A stretch of 52,049 nt of DNA from Syntrophomonas sp. UBA5314 (GTDB taxonomy: Bacteria; Bacillota; Syntrophomonadia; Syntrophomonadales; Syntrophomonadaceae): positions 14,090-66,138 of the forward strand of contig DHRK01000027.1 in assembly GCA_002410325.1 (NCBI GenBank). The letters run 5' to 3'. The translations under genes and the position numbers were made by a program. Shown in pieces: positions 18,129 through 26,013 of the stretch. The first letter of the stretch is position 1, and every line of letters begins with the position of its first letter. Below the pieces are notes generated by a model. That model had not been told where the DNA came from. It worked only from the letters and a program-made list of their open reading frames with translations, and ran no database searches.

Positions 18129-19079
18129 ATGCAGGTAATCAGAGAAGCCGACAATTACATACCATCAGGAAAACCCCTTTTTCTGGCCCTGGGAAATTTT
18201 GACGGGGTGCACCTGGGTCACAAGAAACTGATCACAACGCTTCTGGACCGGGCCCGTCAGGACAATGGTACTGCCGCTGCTTTTATATTCGAGCCGCACC
18301 CTTCCAAGGTGCTTTTTCCGGAGCGCGCCCCTAAAATGCTGGTGACTGCCGAACAGAAGGCCGAGTTGTTAAAAAAATTGGGCATGGACTTGCTTATTTA
18401 TCACTCTTTTAGCCTGGAAATGGCCCGCTGGACGCCCGAAGATTTTGTTAAACGGGTATTAGTGGACCTGCTGCACATAAAAGAAGCTTTTGTAGGCTTC
18501 AATTACTCCTTTGGTCATCGCGGGGCCGGGACTCCTGAAATGCTGCAAAGCCTGGGGGAGGGATACGGTTTTAAGGTTCATGTTATATCCCCGGTCAGGG
18601 TTGAAGATGAAGTGGTGTCCAGCACCCTGATCCGCCGTTACCTGGAACAGGGAGCCATAGACAAAGCCAAGGAAATGCTGTGCTATTACCCGCTTTTGGA
18701 AGGCCGGGTGGTTAAAGGGGATCGCCGTGGCGCAGCGCTATTGGGTTTCCCCACCGCCAACCTTCAGGTGGAGGAGGACGTGATTGTACCCGGCAAAGGA
18801 GTATACGCGGCCCGGGTAAGGCGAAAAGGAGAGTGGCTGCCGGCGGTTGTCAACATAGGCAATGTGCCGACCTTTCTGAGTGGTGACGCTATTTCTATTG
18901 AAGCTCATCTGATCGATTTTGAAGGGGATCTTTACGGAGAAACCCTGGGATTGAATTTTTATCGAAAACTGAGGGATGAAAGGAAATTCGGCAGTATTGA
19001 AGAACTGAAGGCCCAGATCGGGAAAGACCGGGATGCGGCGCGGGATTTACTGCTAAGTCAGCCGTTGCCAGGGCTTTAA
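18129..19079 (+). CDS. ribF: bifunctional riboflavin kinase/FMN adenylyltransferase
   Basis: This enzyme makes FMN and FAD from riboflavin. The N-terminal FAD synthetase domain has the nucleotidyltransferase motif LGNFDGVHLGHKKL and FVGFNYSFGHRGAG. The C-terminal flavokinase domain has GDRRGAALLGFPTANL and GVYAARV. I prefer ATG 18129, about 11 bases after GGGAG; a GTG at 18117 would add four residues and overlap truB. The truB-ribF-rpsO order is widely conserved. Confidence 0.96.
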   Translation: MQVIREADNYIPSGKPLFLALGNFDGVHLGHKKLITTLLDRARQDNGTAAAFIFEPHPSKVLFPERAPKMLVTAEQKAELLKKLGMDLLIYHSFSLEMARWTPEDFVKRVLVDLLHIKEAFVGFNYSFGHRGAGTPEMLQSLGEGYGFKVHVISPVRVEDEVVSSTLIRRYLEQGAIDKAKEMLCYYPLLEGRVVKGDRRGAALLGFPTANLQVEEDVIVPGKGVYAARVRRKGEWLPAVVNIGNVPTFLSGDAISIEAHLIDFEGDLYGETLGLNFYRKLRDERKFGSIEELKAQIGKDRDAARDLLLSQPLPGL

Positions 19080-19087
19080 TTCCTTCG

Positions 19088-19117
19088 TTTACATATACTC
19101 GCCGAATATGCTACAAT
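19088..19117 (+). promoter_or_regulatory. promoter upstream of rpsO
   Basis: TTTACA (19088-19093) and TACAAT (19112-19117) are 18 bases apart. The promoter would start a leader of roughly 235 nt that contains a terminator-like hairpin before rpsO. Confidence 0.55.
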
Positions 19118-19220
19118 GTACCTTGTTATCGGGAAAAGTATAAAAGCGCTCCAGGCCTGGGAGAATATTGAATAACAGGTTTCCGTCGTGCGCAGGTAAG
19201 CTGACCCCGATATTAAATAG

Positions 19221-19320
19221 CGGCTCTTGATAAGATCAGGCCGCACCTGGCAGACGCTTGATCGGGCTGCCGGGTTTTTTGGAACCACGGGCTAGGATTA
19301 GCGATTTTCACCGACGCTAA
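19221..19320 (+). promoter_or_regulatory. rpsO: rpsO leader with attenuator and ribosome-site hairpin
   Basis: Three structures are visible in the 280-base gap before rpsO. The first is a bulged stem at 19221-19243. The second is an intrinsic terminator, CCTGGCAG (19246-19253) with CTGCCGGG (19267-19274), followed by TTTTTT. The third is a stem, TTAGCG (19298-19303) with CGCTAA (19315-19320), shortly before the SD. The terminator's 5' arm (ACCTG) can also pair with CAGGT near 19193-19198, so an antiterminator form is possible. S15 is known to regulate its own mRNA through leader structures, so autoregulation is plausible here but not proven. Confidence 0.6.
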
Positions 19321-19359
19321 CCTTGGTTGGTGGCGATTACAGTGTGAGGAGGTGAAATT

Positions 19360-19629
19360 TTGGCTTTAACCAACGAAAAAAAGGGAGAACTTATTAAGGA
19401 GTTCCAGATCCATGAAAACGATACCGGATCTCCGGAAGTTCAGATAGCGATTCTAACCGAGAGAATCAATTATTTAAATGAACATCTGAAGGCAAATAAG
19501 AAGGATCATCATTCCCGGCGGGGACTGTTGAAAATGGTCGGCCAGCGCCGCTCTCTTCTGGATTATTTGAAAAAGAAAGATTTCGAGCGTTACCGGACCA
19601 TCGTTACGCGGCTCGGTTTGCGCAGGTAA
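19360..19629 (+). CDS. rpsO: 30S ribosomal protein S15
   Basis: This is a complete 89-residue S15 that binds 16S rRNA early in 30S assembly. Conserved features are the HENDTGSPEVQIAILTERI start, DHHSRRGLLKMVGQRRSLLDYL, and the LGLRR end. The start is TTG at 19360 after GAGGAGGTG. It is paired with pnp downstream, as in most bacteria. Confidence 0.99.
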   Translation: MALTNEKKGELIKEFQIHENDTGSPEVQIAILTERINYLNEHLKANKKDHHSRRGLLKMVGQRRSLLDYLKKKDFERYRTIVTRLGLRR

Positions 19630-19650
19630 AGAGCGGTAAGCCCGCTCTTT
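19628..19650 (+). terminator. rpsO-pnp intergenic hairpin
   Basis: AAAGAGCGG (19628-19636) pairs with CCGCTCTTT (19642-19650) over a 5-base loop. The stem starts at the rpsO stop codon. There is no strong T-run, so it may be a partial terminator or an RNase processing site, as known between rpsO and pnp in other bacteria. Confidence 0.55.
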
Positions 19651-19682
19651 AACTTTTATTATTATTGAAAGGAGGAATAGCT

Positions 19683-21794
19683 ATAGTACGCAAGTATCAG
19701 ACTGAAATTGCCGGAAGGCCACTTACCGTTGAAGTGGGGCAGTTAGCCAAACAGGCCAATGGGGCAGCCCTGGTCAGATATGGTGATACTGTAGTCCTGG
19801 TTACTGCCACGGCTGCCAAGCCGCGGGAAAACATTGATTTTTTCCCGCTTACGGTCGACTATGAAGAGAAACAGTATGCGGCCGGCAAAATACCCGGAGG
19901 TTTCATCAAACGGGAAGGCCGGGCCACTGAAATAGCCACCCTGTCAGCCCGGCAGATTGACCGGCCGATACGTCCTCTCTTCCCGAAAGGTTATCGTGCT
20001 GATCTGCATGTAGTTGCCACCATTATGTCGGTAGACAAAGACAATGCTCCGGACATAACTGCTACTATCGGAGCGTCAGTTGCTCTGGGAGTGTCCGACA
20101 TTCCATTCGCCGGCCCCATAGCGGCGGTTGTTGTAGGTATGGTGGACGGACAGCTGGTTATTAATCCCACGGTTGAACAATACCACCAGAGCCAAATGCA
20201 TGTCACGGTGGCTGGAACCAAGGAAGCCATCATGATGGTGGAGGGAAGCGCCCACGAAGTCGAAGAGGAAAAAATGCTGGAAGCTATTTTCTTCGCTCAT
20301 GATGAGATCAAGAAGATCGTCGCCTTCCAGGAACCTATTTATGAAGAACTGGGCAAGCCCAAGGTAGAGGTTCAGCTTGTAAGCCTTGAACCGGCTATTG
20401 AGCAGGAGGTAAGGGACTACAGCCAGCCCCAGCTGGAGTCGGCGGTGCGCAATCCCGATAAAAAAATGCGGGAAGCCCAGATGGACGAAACCAAAGCCGC
20501 CATTCTGGGGCATTTCGTCGATCTTTATCCGGACGATATGAAGCTCATTGACGCCCTTATCGACAAGGTGCTCAAAGAAACCGTACGCAAGATGATTCTA
20601 GAGGACGGCGATCGGGTTGACGGGCGTACCCTGACCGAGATCAGGCCCATCAGCTGCGAAGTGGGTATACTGCCCCGGCCGCACGGTTCCGGTTTGTTTA
20701 CCAGAGGCCAAACCCAGGTTCTTTCGGTTACCACTCTGGGGGCTTTAAGCGAGGACCAGCTGCTGGACGGCCTGGGAATTGAAGACAAAAAGCGCTATAT
20801 CCATCATTACAACTTCCCGCCCTACAGCACCGGTGAAGTCAAACCCATGAGGGGACCGGGGCGTCGGGAAATCGGCCATGGAGCCCTGGCGGAAAGAGCT
20901 TTGCTGGCGGTTCTGCCCGGCGAAGAAGAGTTCCCTTATACCATCCGGGTGGTTTCAGAGGTTCTGGAGTCCAATGGATCGAGTTCCATGGGCAGTGTCT
21001 GCGGAAGCACCATGTCCTTAATGCATGCCGGCGTTCCTATCAAACGTCCGGTCTCGGGCATAGCCATGGGCCTGGTCAAAGGGGAAAACGGATTTGCCAT
21101 ATTAAGCGACATTCAGGGTATCGAAGATGCCCTGGGAGATATGGATTTCAAGCTGGCCGGCACTGAAAAAGGCGTTACCGCCGTACAAATGGATATTAAG
21201 ATTACCGGAGTGAACCGGGAAATCGTCGAAGCTGCCCTGAAACAGGCTCGCGAAGGCCGCATGTTCATCATGGGAAAGATGATGGAGGCTATCCAAGAGC
21301 CCAACCAGGAACTTTCTCCCTATGCCCCACGTCTGATAAGGATGCAGATTCACCCCGATAAGATCCGTGAGGTCATTGGGCCGGGCGGCAAGGTTATCCA
21401 TAAGATCGTCGATGAGACCGGTTGTAAGATCGATATAGAAGATGATGGCAGCCTCTTCATTATGGCGACCGATCAGGAGGCGGCCTTAAAGGCCAAATCA
21501 TTGATAGAAGCTATAGTAGCCGAGGTCGAAGTAGGTAAAACCTATCTGGGAACCGTAAAAAGGATCATGGAATTTGGGGCCTTTGTGGAAATCATTCCCG
21601 GGGTTTTGGGTTCCAGCGGCAAAGAAGGAATGGTGCACATTTCCCAACTGGCTGAAAACCGGGTAAACAAGGTTACCGACGTGGTCAACCTGGGGGACCA
21701 GATCCTGGTGAAAGTCACCGAAATTGACCGGCAGGGGCGGGTAAATCTTTCCCGCAAGGCGGTTCTTAAAAATACTACCAAAGTGCCAACCTAA
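19683..21794 (+). CDS. pnp: polynucleotide phosphorylase, apparent AUA start
   Basis: This 3'-5' phosphorolytic exoribonuclease is the degradosome core. Two RNase PH domains (YGDTVVLVTATAAK at the N-terminus and TRGQTQVLSVTTLG later), a KH domain (IREVIGPGGKVIHKIVDETG) and an S1 domain (GTVKRIMEFGAFVEII) are complete. The strong SD AAAGGAGG (19668-19675) is followed at a spacing of 7 by the codon ATA (19683), which would begin the protein as M-VRKYQTEIAGR, a natural PNPase N-terminus. The only canonical codon upstream in frame is TTG 19665, which lies before the SD and has no ribosome site of its own. I therefore infer a near-cognate AUA start. The product is about 703 residues. Confidence 0.97.
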   Translation: MVRKYQTEIAGRPLTVEVGQLAKQANGAALVRYGDTVVLVTATAAKPRENIDFFPLTVDYEEKQYAAGKIPGGFIKREGRATEIATLSARQIDRPIRPLFPKGYRADLHVVATIMSVDKDNAPDITATIGASVALGVSDIPFAGPIAAVVVGMVDGQLVINPTVEQYHQSQMHVTVAGTKEAIMMVEGSAHEVEEEKMLEAIFFAHDEIKKIVAFQEPIYEELGKPKVEVQLVSLEPAIEQEVRDYSQPQLESAVRNPDKKMREAQMDETKAAILGHFVDLYPDDMKLIDALIDKVLKETVRKMILEDGDRVDGRTLTEIRPISCEVGILPRPHGSGLFTRGQTQVLSVTTLGALSEDQLLDGLGIEDKKRYIHHYNFPPYSTGEVKPMRGPGRREIGHGALAERALLAVLPGEEEFPYTIRVVSEVLESNGSSSMGSVCGSTMSLMHAGVPIKRPVSGIAMGLVKGENGFAILSDIQGIEDALGDMDFKLAGTEKGVTAVQMDIKITGVNREIVEAALKQAREGRMFIMGKMMEAIQEPNQELSPYAPRLIRMQIHPDKIREVIGPGGKVIHKIVDETGCKIDIEDDGSLFIMATDQEAALKAKSLIEAIVAEVEVGKTYLGTVKRIMEFGAFVEIIPGVLGSSGKEGMVHISQLAENRVNKVTDVVNLGDQILVKVTEIDRQGRVNLSRKAVLKNTTKVPT

Positions 21795-21830
21795 AATAGT
21801 TGATTCAAACTTAAGAAAACCCTTCCAAGT

Positions 21831-21856
21831 AAACCGAGCTGGCTCGGTTTATTTGC
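21831..21856 (+). terminator. terminator of the rpsO-pnp unit
   Basis: AAACCGAGC (21831-21839) and GCTCGGTTT (21842-21850) form a 9-bp stem followed by ATTTGC. The rest of the 185-base gap up to ylxY holds a short CTTACA/TGTAAG hairpin near 21942-21957 and no clear promoter. Confidence 0.75.
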
Positions 21857-21979
21857 ATTTTCTGCCAGACATACGGCTTTGAGTAATACGCATAGCCTTT
21901 CCAAGCCCTGAATAGACATGTAGGAGATGTCGAAAAGTCCCTTACAGGCATGTAAGAAGGTTAGCAAGGAGGGAGCGGG

Positions 21980-22714
21980 ATGAGAACGGTTTTCCTGCCG
22001 CGGCGCGGCCTGCTTGCCGCCCTGGCCTTTCTGGTACTGCTGGGGGGGATTACGGCCTATTGCCAGATAAGGTCCAAACCGGCAGAGCCTGCCTCCATCA
22101 GCGCTCAGCCCATTTACCAGGGAAACAGCGGGCAAAAAGCAGTGGCCATCACCATAAACGTGGACTGGGGGGAGGAATATATTCCGGCTATGCTGGAGGA
22201 GTTAAATAAAGCAGGGGCTAAAGCCACCTTTTTTGTAACCGGCTCCTGGGCGCAAAAGAACCCGGAAGTTCTTCAGAGCATATTCGCCCAGGGGCACAGC
22301 ATTCAGAACCACGGCTATAAACACCTGCATTTCGCAGCATTGTTACCGGCGCAAAGTGCTGCTGAAATAAAAAAAGCGGAAGAAGTAATCTATGACATTA
22401 CCGGCCACCGAACCGTTTTTTTCGCTTCGCCCTACGGCGAGCAAAACCGCCAGATTATGCAGGGCGTGCAGAGCATAAACTATGATCTGGTCATGTGGAC
22501 GGTTGACACCATCGACTGGCAAAAGCCCAGTCCCGACGTTATTGTAAAACGGGTTATGAATAAAGTGCAAAATGACTCGATTATCTTGATGCACCCTACC
22601 GAACCCACTGTCAAAGCGCTGCCCGTTCTACTTCAACGGCTTCAAGAAGAGGGTTTTCAAATGCTGCCCATCGAACAGATTGTTGTACCAAAGCCGAATG
22701 AGGCCCCAAATTGA
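21980..22714 (+). CDS. ylxY: YlxY/PdaB-like polysaccharide deacetylase family protein
   Basis: This is an exported or membrane-anchored protein of 244 residues with a single N-terminal hydrophobic segment (residues 10-27), then a NodB-fold domain. The metal-binding H-x3-H is present (His111 and His115, in QNHGYKH). The first NodB motif, usually TFDD, reads TINVDWG with Asn60 at the general-base position. Metal binding or activity may therefore be altered or lost, as in other members of this sporulation-associated branch. It lies between pnp and the M16 peptidase gene, the same place as ylxY in Bacillus. Confidence 0.85.
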   Translation: MRTVFLPRRGLLAALAFLVLLGGITAYCQIRSKPAEPASISAQPIYQGNSGQKAVAITINVDWGEEYIPAMLEELNKAGAKATFFVTGSWAQKNPEVLQSIFAQGHSIQNHGYKHLHFAALLPAQSAAEIKKAEEVIYDITGHRTVFFASPYGEQNRQIMQGVQSINYDLVMWTVDTIDWQKPSPDVIVKRVMNKVQNDSIILMHPTEPTVKALPVLLQRLQEEGFQMLPIEQIVVPKPNEAPN

Positions 22715-23859
22715 ACAAGACGGTTATTATCCTGCTCATAAGCATATCGCTACTTTGCCAGGGTGCGGTGGAAAAGCCGGTTTATGCAGCGTTTCCCGCC
22801 ATTTCAAGTTCTTATTACTGCCTCATGGATGCCGGCTCCGGCCAAGTTTTGCTGATGAAAAACGCCGACTCGCCAAGGGCGGTGGCCAGCACTACCAAGA
22901 TTATGACCGCCGTTTTGGCCCTGGAATACAGTCAGCCTGGGGAAATGGCGCGGGTCAGCCAGCATGCCGATCAAACCGCCGAGTATACTATCGGCCTTAA
23001 AGCCGGCCAAGAGATCAGCGTAAATGAGCTTTTGAAAGCAGCCCTCATCAAGTCCGCCAATGATGCCGCGGTGGTCCTGGCCGAACATGTAGCCGGCGAT
23101 GAACGGCTCTTTGGGCACCTGATGAGTTTAAAAGCTTTTTGCCTGGGCGCCTTCCATACCCGTTTTGTAAATGCTTCGGGATTGCCTGCTCAGGAAGCTT
23201 ACAGCACCGCTTACGACCTGGCAGTAATAAGTAGCTATGCCATGTGCCAGAGCGCCTTTCGCGACCTTGTAGGCACCAATAAAGCCAATTTTAAACACCC
23301 GGGATATTCCCAGCCGTACATCATCAATAATACCAATAGCCTTTTGGATACCTATCCCGGGGCCAATGGAATAAAAACCGGAACAACTGATGCAGCCGGC
23401 CAATGCCTGGTAGGATCGGCGCGCCGTCAGGAACGGGAATTGATCGCAGTAGTACTGCATTCCGGCGATCGAGCCGGAGACTGTTCGCGTTTACTCGACT
23501 ATGGCTTCAAAAGTATGCAAAAGGTAAAAATAGTAGATGAATCAATTCCCTCGGCCAATCTTATTATAAATGACCGAGAACCGCTTGAATTATCGGTCTA
23601 CCCGGCGGAAGCTTTGCAGGTGTGGCAGGGAGTGCGGGCGGCCGGCCTAGAAAAAAAAGTCAAGCTGCCTTTTACCGGGTTTAGCACGGTTAACAAGGGG
23701 GATAAAGTAGGCTATCTGGAAGTATATTCTGGAGGAAAACTCTTGAAACGGGTTAACCTGATAGCAGGAAACGATATTAAGCAACCGGCTTCTATACCTA
23801 AACGGCTGTGGCAGGAATTTGTCAACTGGAAAAGGAATATAGGGACGGGCAAAGAATAG
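22711..23859 (+). CDS. D-alanyl-D-alanine carboxypeptidase (S11, PBP5/DacF type)
   Basis: This exported penicillin-binding protein trims the terminal D-Ala from peptidoglycan stems. A signal peptide is evident at residues 1-26. The active-site motifs are Ser60-x-x-Lys (STTK), Ser-Ala-Asn (SAN) and Lys222-Thr-Gly (KTG). The second domain (about 270-360) and a C-terminal amphipathic stretch fit the DacF/PBP5 family. The start is TTG at 22711, overlapping the ylxY stop. In this sporulation-linked cluster it may act on cortex or cell wall. Confidence 0.93.
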   Translation: MNKTVIILLISISLLCQGAVEKPVYAAFPAISSSYYCLMDAGSGQVLLMKNADSPRAVASTTKIMTAVLALEYSQPGEMARVSQHADQTAEYTIGLKAGQEISVNELLKAALIKSANDAAVVLAEHVAGDERLFGHLMSLKAFCLGAFHTRFVNASGLPAQEAYSTAYDLAVISSYAMCQSAFRDLVGTNKANFKHPGYSQPYIINNTNSLLDTYPGANGIKTGTTDAAGQCLVGSARRQERELIAVVLHSGDRAGDCSRLLDYGFKSMQKVKIVDESIPSANLIINDREPLELSVYPAEALQVWQGVRAAGLEKKVKLPFTGFSTVNKGDKVGYLEVYSGGKLLKRVNLIAGNDIKQPASIPKRLWQEFVNWKRNIGTGKE

Positions 23860-23889
23860 AATAAGCATGTTGTTAATGGAGGAATAGGG

Positions 23890-25179
23890 ATGATAAGGTA
23901 CTGGGATTTGGAATCCAAGGCAAAAATGGTGGTCGAGGCCATCCCCCATGTCAAGTCGGCTGCCATAGGGCTGTTTGTGGGAGTGGGCTCTCGGCACGAA
24001 AAACCTCACCTGGCTGGAGCCAGTCATTTTATTGAACATATGCTGTTCAAAGGCACTGAAAGCAGAAGCGCCCGGGAAATAGCTGAAAGCTTTGAAAGTA
24101 TGGGCGGACAGCTCAATGCCTTTACTTCCAAAGAATACACCTGCCTCTATGCGCGCACCCTGGATGAGGATATCTATAAAGCCATGGAAATTGTTTTTGA
24201 CATGCTTTTTAATTCAAGCTTTACCGGTAAAGATTTTGCGACGGAAAAGGATGTTGTAAGCGAAGAGATCAACATGTATGAGGACGCGCCCGATGAACTC
24301 ATTCACGATGTATTTATGAGTCAGCTATGGCGGGGCAACAGTATGGGCAGCCCGATTTTGGGCACGCTTGATTCGGTAGCCGGCTTCGACCGGGATGAGA
24401 TCTATTCTTTTTATCGCTACAGCTATCAGCCGTCCAATTTGGTCATAGCCATTGCCGGTAACGTAGATCCGGAGCGGATCAGGGAAAAAGTGGACGCCTA
24501 CCTGGCGAGCCGTTCCCGGGATGAAGTAGCCTTTAGGATGGAACGGCCCCAGCCTTATGTTCCTTTCATGCAAATGGTGGACAAGGAAACCGAACAGGTG
24601 CAGCTCTGCCTTGGGGTTGCGGGCCTTTCCTATCATGATGAAAGCCGCTTTACCTTGAACGTTTTGAACAGCATACTGGGGGGCGGAATCAGTTCGCGGC
24701 TGTTCCAGAGCATTCGCGAAGAGCAGGGTTTGGCCTATGCGGTTTACTCGGCGCCTTCGAATTACAGCGACACCGGTTCCTTTGCCGTCTTTGTAGGGAC
24801 AGGCCCCCATAAGGTGGGAAGGTTTTTTGAAGAACTGCATAAAGAACTGGAGCGTTTTTTAAAAGAGGGGGTAAGCGGCGAGGAAATAGTAAGGACCCAG
24901 CACCTGATCAAATCCAGTATGTACCTGGGTCTGGAGAGCGTGATCAACCGTATGACCCGTTTAGGCAAATCGGTGCTCATGTATGGGAAAGTAATCGACC
25001 TGGAAGAAAGCATTGAACGTATTTTTGCAGTTCGGCAGGATATGGTGCTGGATTTAGCCAAAAAGATGCTGGCCGAACAGGAGCTGTCCATGGCAGCCAT
25101 TGGCTCAGCCGAAGTTTTACCCAGTGTCGAACAGGAGTTCAGCCGCTGGTGGCGGCCCCCGGGCAGAACTGCCATATAA
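23890..25179 (+). CDS. ymxG: M16 family zinc peptidase (YmxG/MlpA-like)
   Basis: This 429-residue processing-peptidase relative has the inverted zinc motif H46-x-x-E49-H50 (SHFIEHMLFKGTE) with the downstream Glu-rich segment KDVVSEEINMYEDAPDE. The second half is the inactive M16-like domain (LNSILGGGISSRLFQSIREEQGLAYAVYS). GGAGG precedes the ATG. It is located between ylxY and dut/ymxH, matching the Bacillus order. Confidence 0.95.
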   Translation: MIRYWDLESKAKMVVEAIPHVKSAAIGLFVGVGSRHEKPHLAGASHFIEHMLFKGTESRSAREIAESFESMGGQLNAFTSKEYTCLYARTLDEDIYKAMEIVFDMLFNSSFTGKDFATEKDVVSEEINMYEDAPDELIHDVFMSQLWRGNSMGSPILGTLDSVAGFDRDEIYSFYRYSYQPSNLVIAIAGNVDPERIREKVDAYLASRSRDEVAFRMERPQPYVPFMQMVDKETEQVQLCLGVAGLSYHDESRFTLNVLNSILGGGISSRLFQSIREEQGLAYAVYSAPSNYSDTGSFAVFVGTGPHKVGRFFEELHKELERFLKEGVSGEEIVRTQHLIKSSMYLGLESVINRMTRLGKSVLMYGKVIDLEESIERIFAVRQDMVLDLAKKMLAEQELSMAAIGSAEVLPSVEQEFSRWWRPPGRTAI

Positions 25180-25198
25180 ATTTGAGGGAGATTGGAGA

Positions 25199-25642
25199 AT
25201 GGGTATCAAAGTGCCGATTAAAAGGCTGCACAGTGCCGAGCTGCCATTGCCGGCCTATATGACTCCGGGTGCGGCCGGTATGGATCTCTACGCCGCCCAC
25301 CAGGAGGACCTGGTATTGCCGGTTGGCGGTCGAGCCCTGGTGCCGACTGGACTGGCGATAGCTCTGCCACCTGGTATTGAAGCCCAGATCAGACCTCGCA
25401 GCGGTCTGGCTATGCAGTATGGTATAACCCTTCTAAACAGCCCGGGCACCATTGACTGCGATTACCGGGGGGAAATAAAAGTCATAGTAATAAATCTGGG
25501 GGACAAAGATTATATATTAAAACGAGGAGAGAGAATTGCCCAGATGATCCTGGCCCCGGTATACCGCGCCGAGATCTGTGAAGTTGATTCCCTGGATGAG
25601 ACAATACGGGGAGAGGGCGGCTTCGGTCATACTGGACGGTGA
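25199..25642 (+). CDS. dut: dUTP diphosphatase
   Basis: This homotrimeric enzyme hydrolyses dUTP to dUMP and keeps uracil out of DNA. All five motifs are seen in order: AAGMDLYAA, PRSGLA, GTIDCDYRGEIKV, RGERIAQM and the C-terminal RGEGGFGHTGR. The start is ATG 25199 after GGGAGATTGGAG; the longer frame upstream overlaps the peptidase gene and is not needed. Length is 147. Confidence 0.97.
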   Translation: MGIKVPIKRLHSAELPLPAYMTPGAAGMDLYAAHQEDLVLPVGGRALVPTGLAIALPPGIEAQIRPRSGLAMQYGITLLNSPGTIDCDYRGEIKVIVINLGDKDYILKRGERIAQMILAPVYRAEICEVDSLDETIRGEGGFGHTGR

Positions 25643-25668
25643 CGGCGTTTTTTGAGAGGGGGATGGCT

Positions 25669-25938
25669 TTGCGTCTCTATGAACTGACTGGCAAAGAGAT
25701 GATCAACATTTTCGATGGAATGAGGATGGGTACAGTCGGCGAATCAGACATGCTGGTTGATGCCGAAAGCGGTCAGATCATTTCGATCATCCTGCCCAAT
25801 AAGGGCAATGCCCTGAATTTCTGGACCGACCGGCAGAAGATGGTGATACCTTGGGAAGCTGTAAAAAAGGTAGGGCGTGAAGTCATCGTTGTGGATTTGG
25901 ACTCCAACCATATGCGTTTAAAAAACAATTCTATTTAA
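25669..25938 (+). CDS. ymxH: YlmC/YmxH family PRC-barrel protein
   Basis: This small single-domain PRC-barrel protein has the family pattern LTGKEMINIFDGMRMG and the later IIVVDL-like strand. It is about 89 residues from TTG 25669, which is six bases after GAGAGGGGG. The ATG at 25663 abuts the SD and is less likely. In Bacillus the homologue follows ymxG. Clostridial members are annotated as sporulation proteins; the molecular role is unknown. Confidence 0.85.
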   Translation: MRLYELTGKEMINIFDGMRMGTVGESDMLVDAESGQIISIILPNKGNALNFWTDRQKMVIPWEAVKKVGREVIVVDLDSNHMRLKNNSI

Positions 25939-25950
25939 CAGTGGATTAAA

Positions 25951-25990
25951 AGGAGGCTGTTCTTCCTTTGGCAAGGAAGAACAGCCTCCT
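25951..25990. terminator. perfect 16-bp bidirectional terminator
   Basis: AGGAGGCTGTTCTTCC (25951-25966) pairs fully with 25975-25990 over an 8-base loop. A-rich sequence on the left and CCTATTTT on the right allow it to serve both the + strand housekeeping block and the convergent repeat-protein gene. Confidence 0.9.
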
Positions 25991-26013
25991 CCTATTTTAA
26001 ATTAAAGTCAATG

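Noticed and set aside
19081..19288. T-box or metabolite riboswitch before rpsO
   Set aside because: No T-box AGGGTGG motif and no known riboswitch core; simple hairpins plus a terminator fit ribosomal-protein autoregulation better.
25100..25198. Extended N-terminus for dut
   Set aside because: It lies within the M16 peptidase gene in another frame; ATG 25199 has a ribosome site and gives a normal dUTPase.
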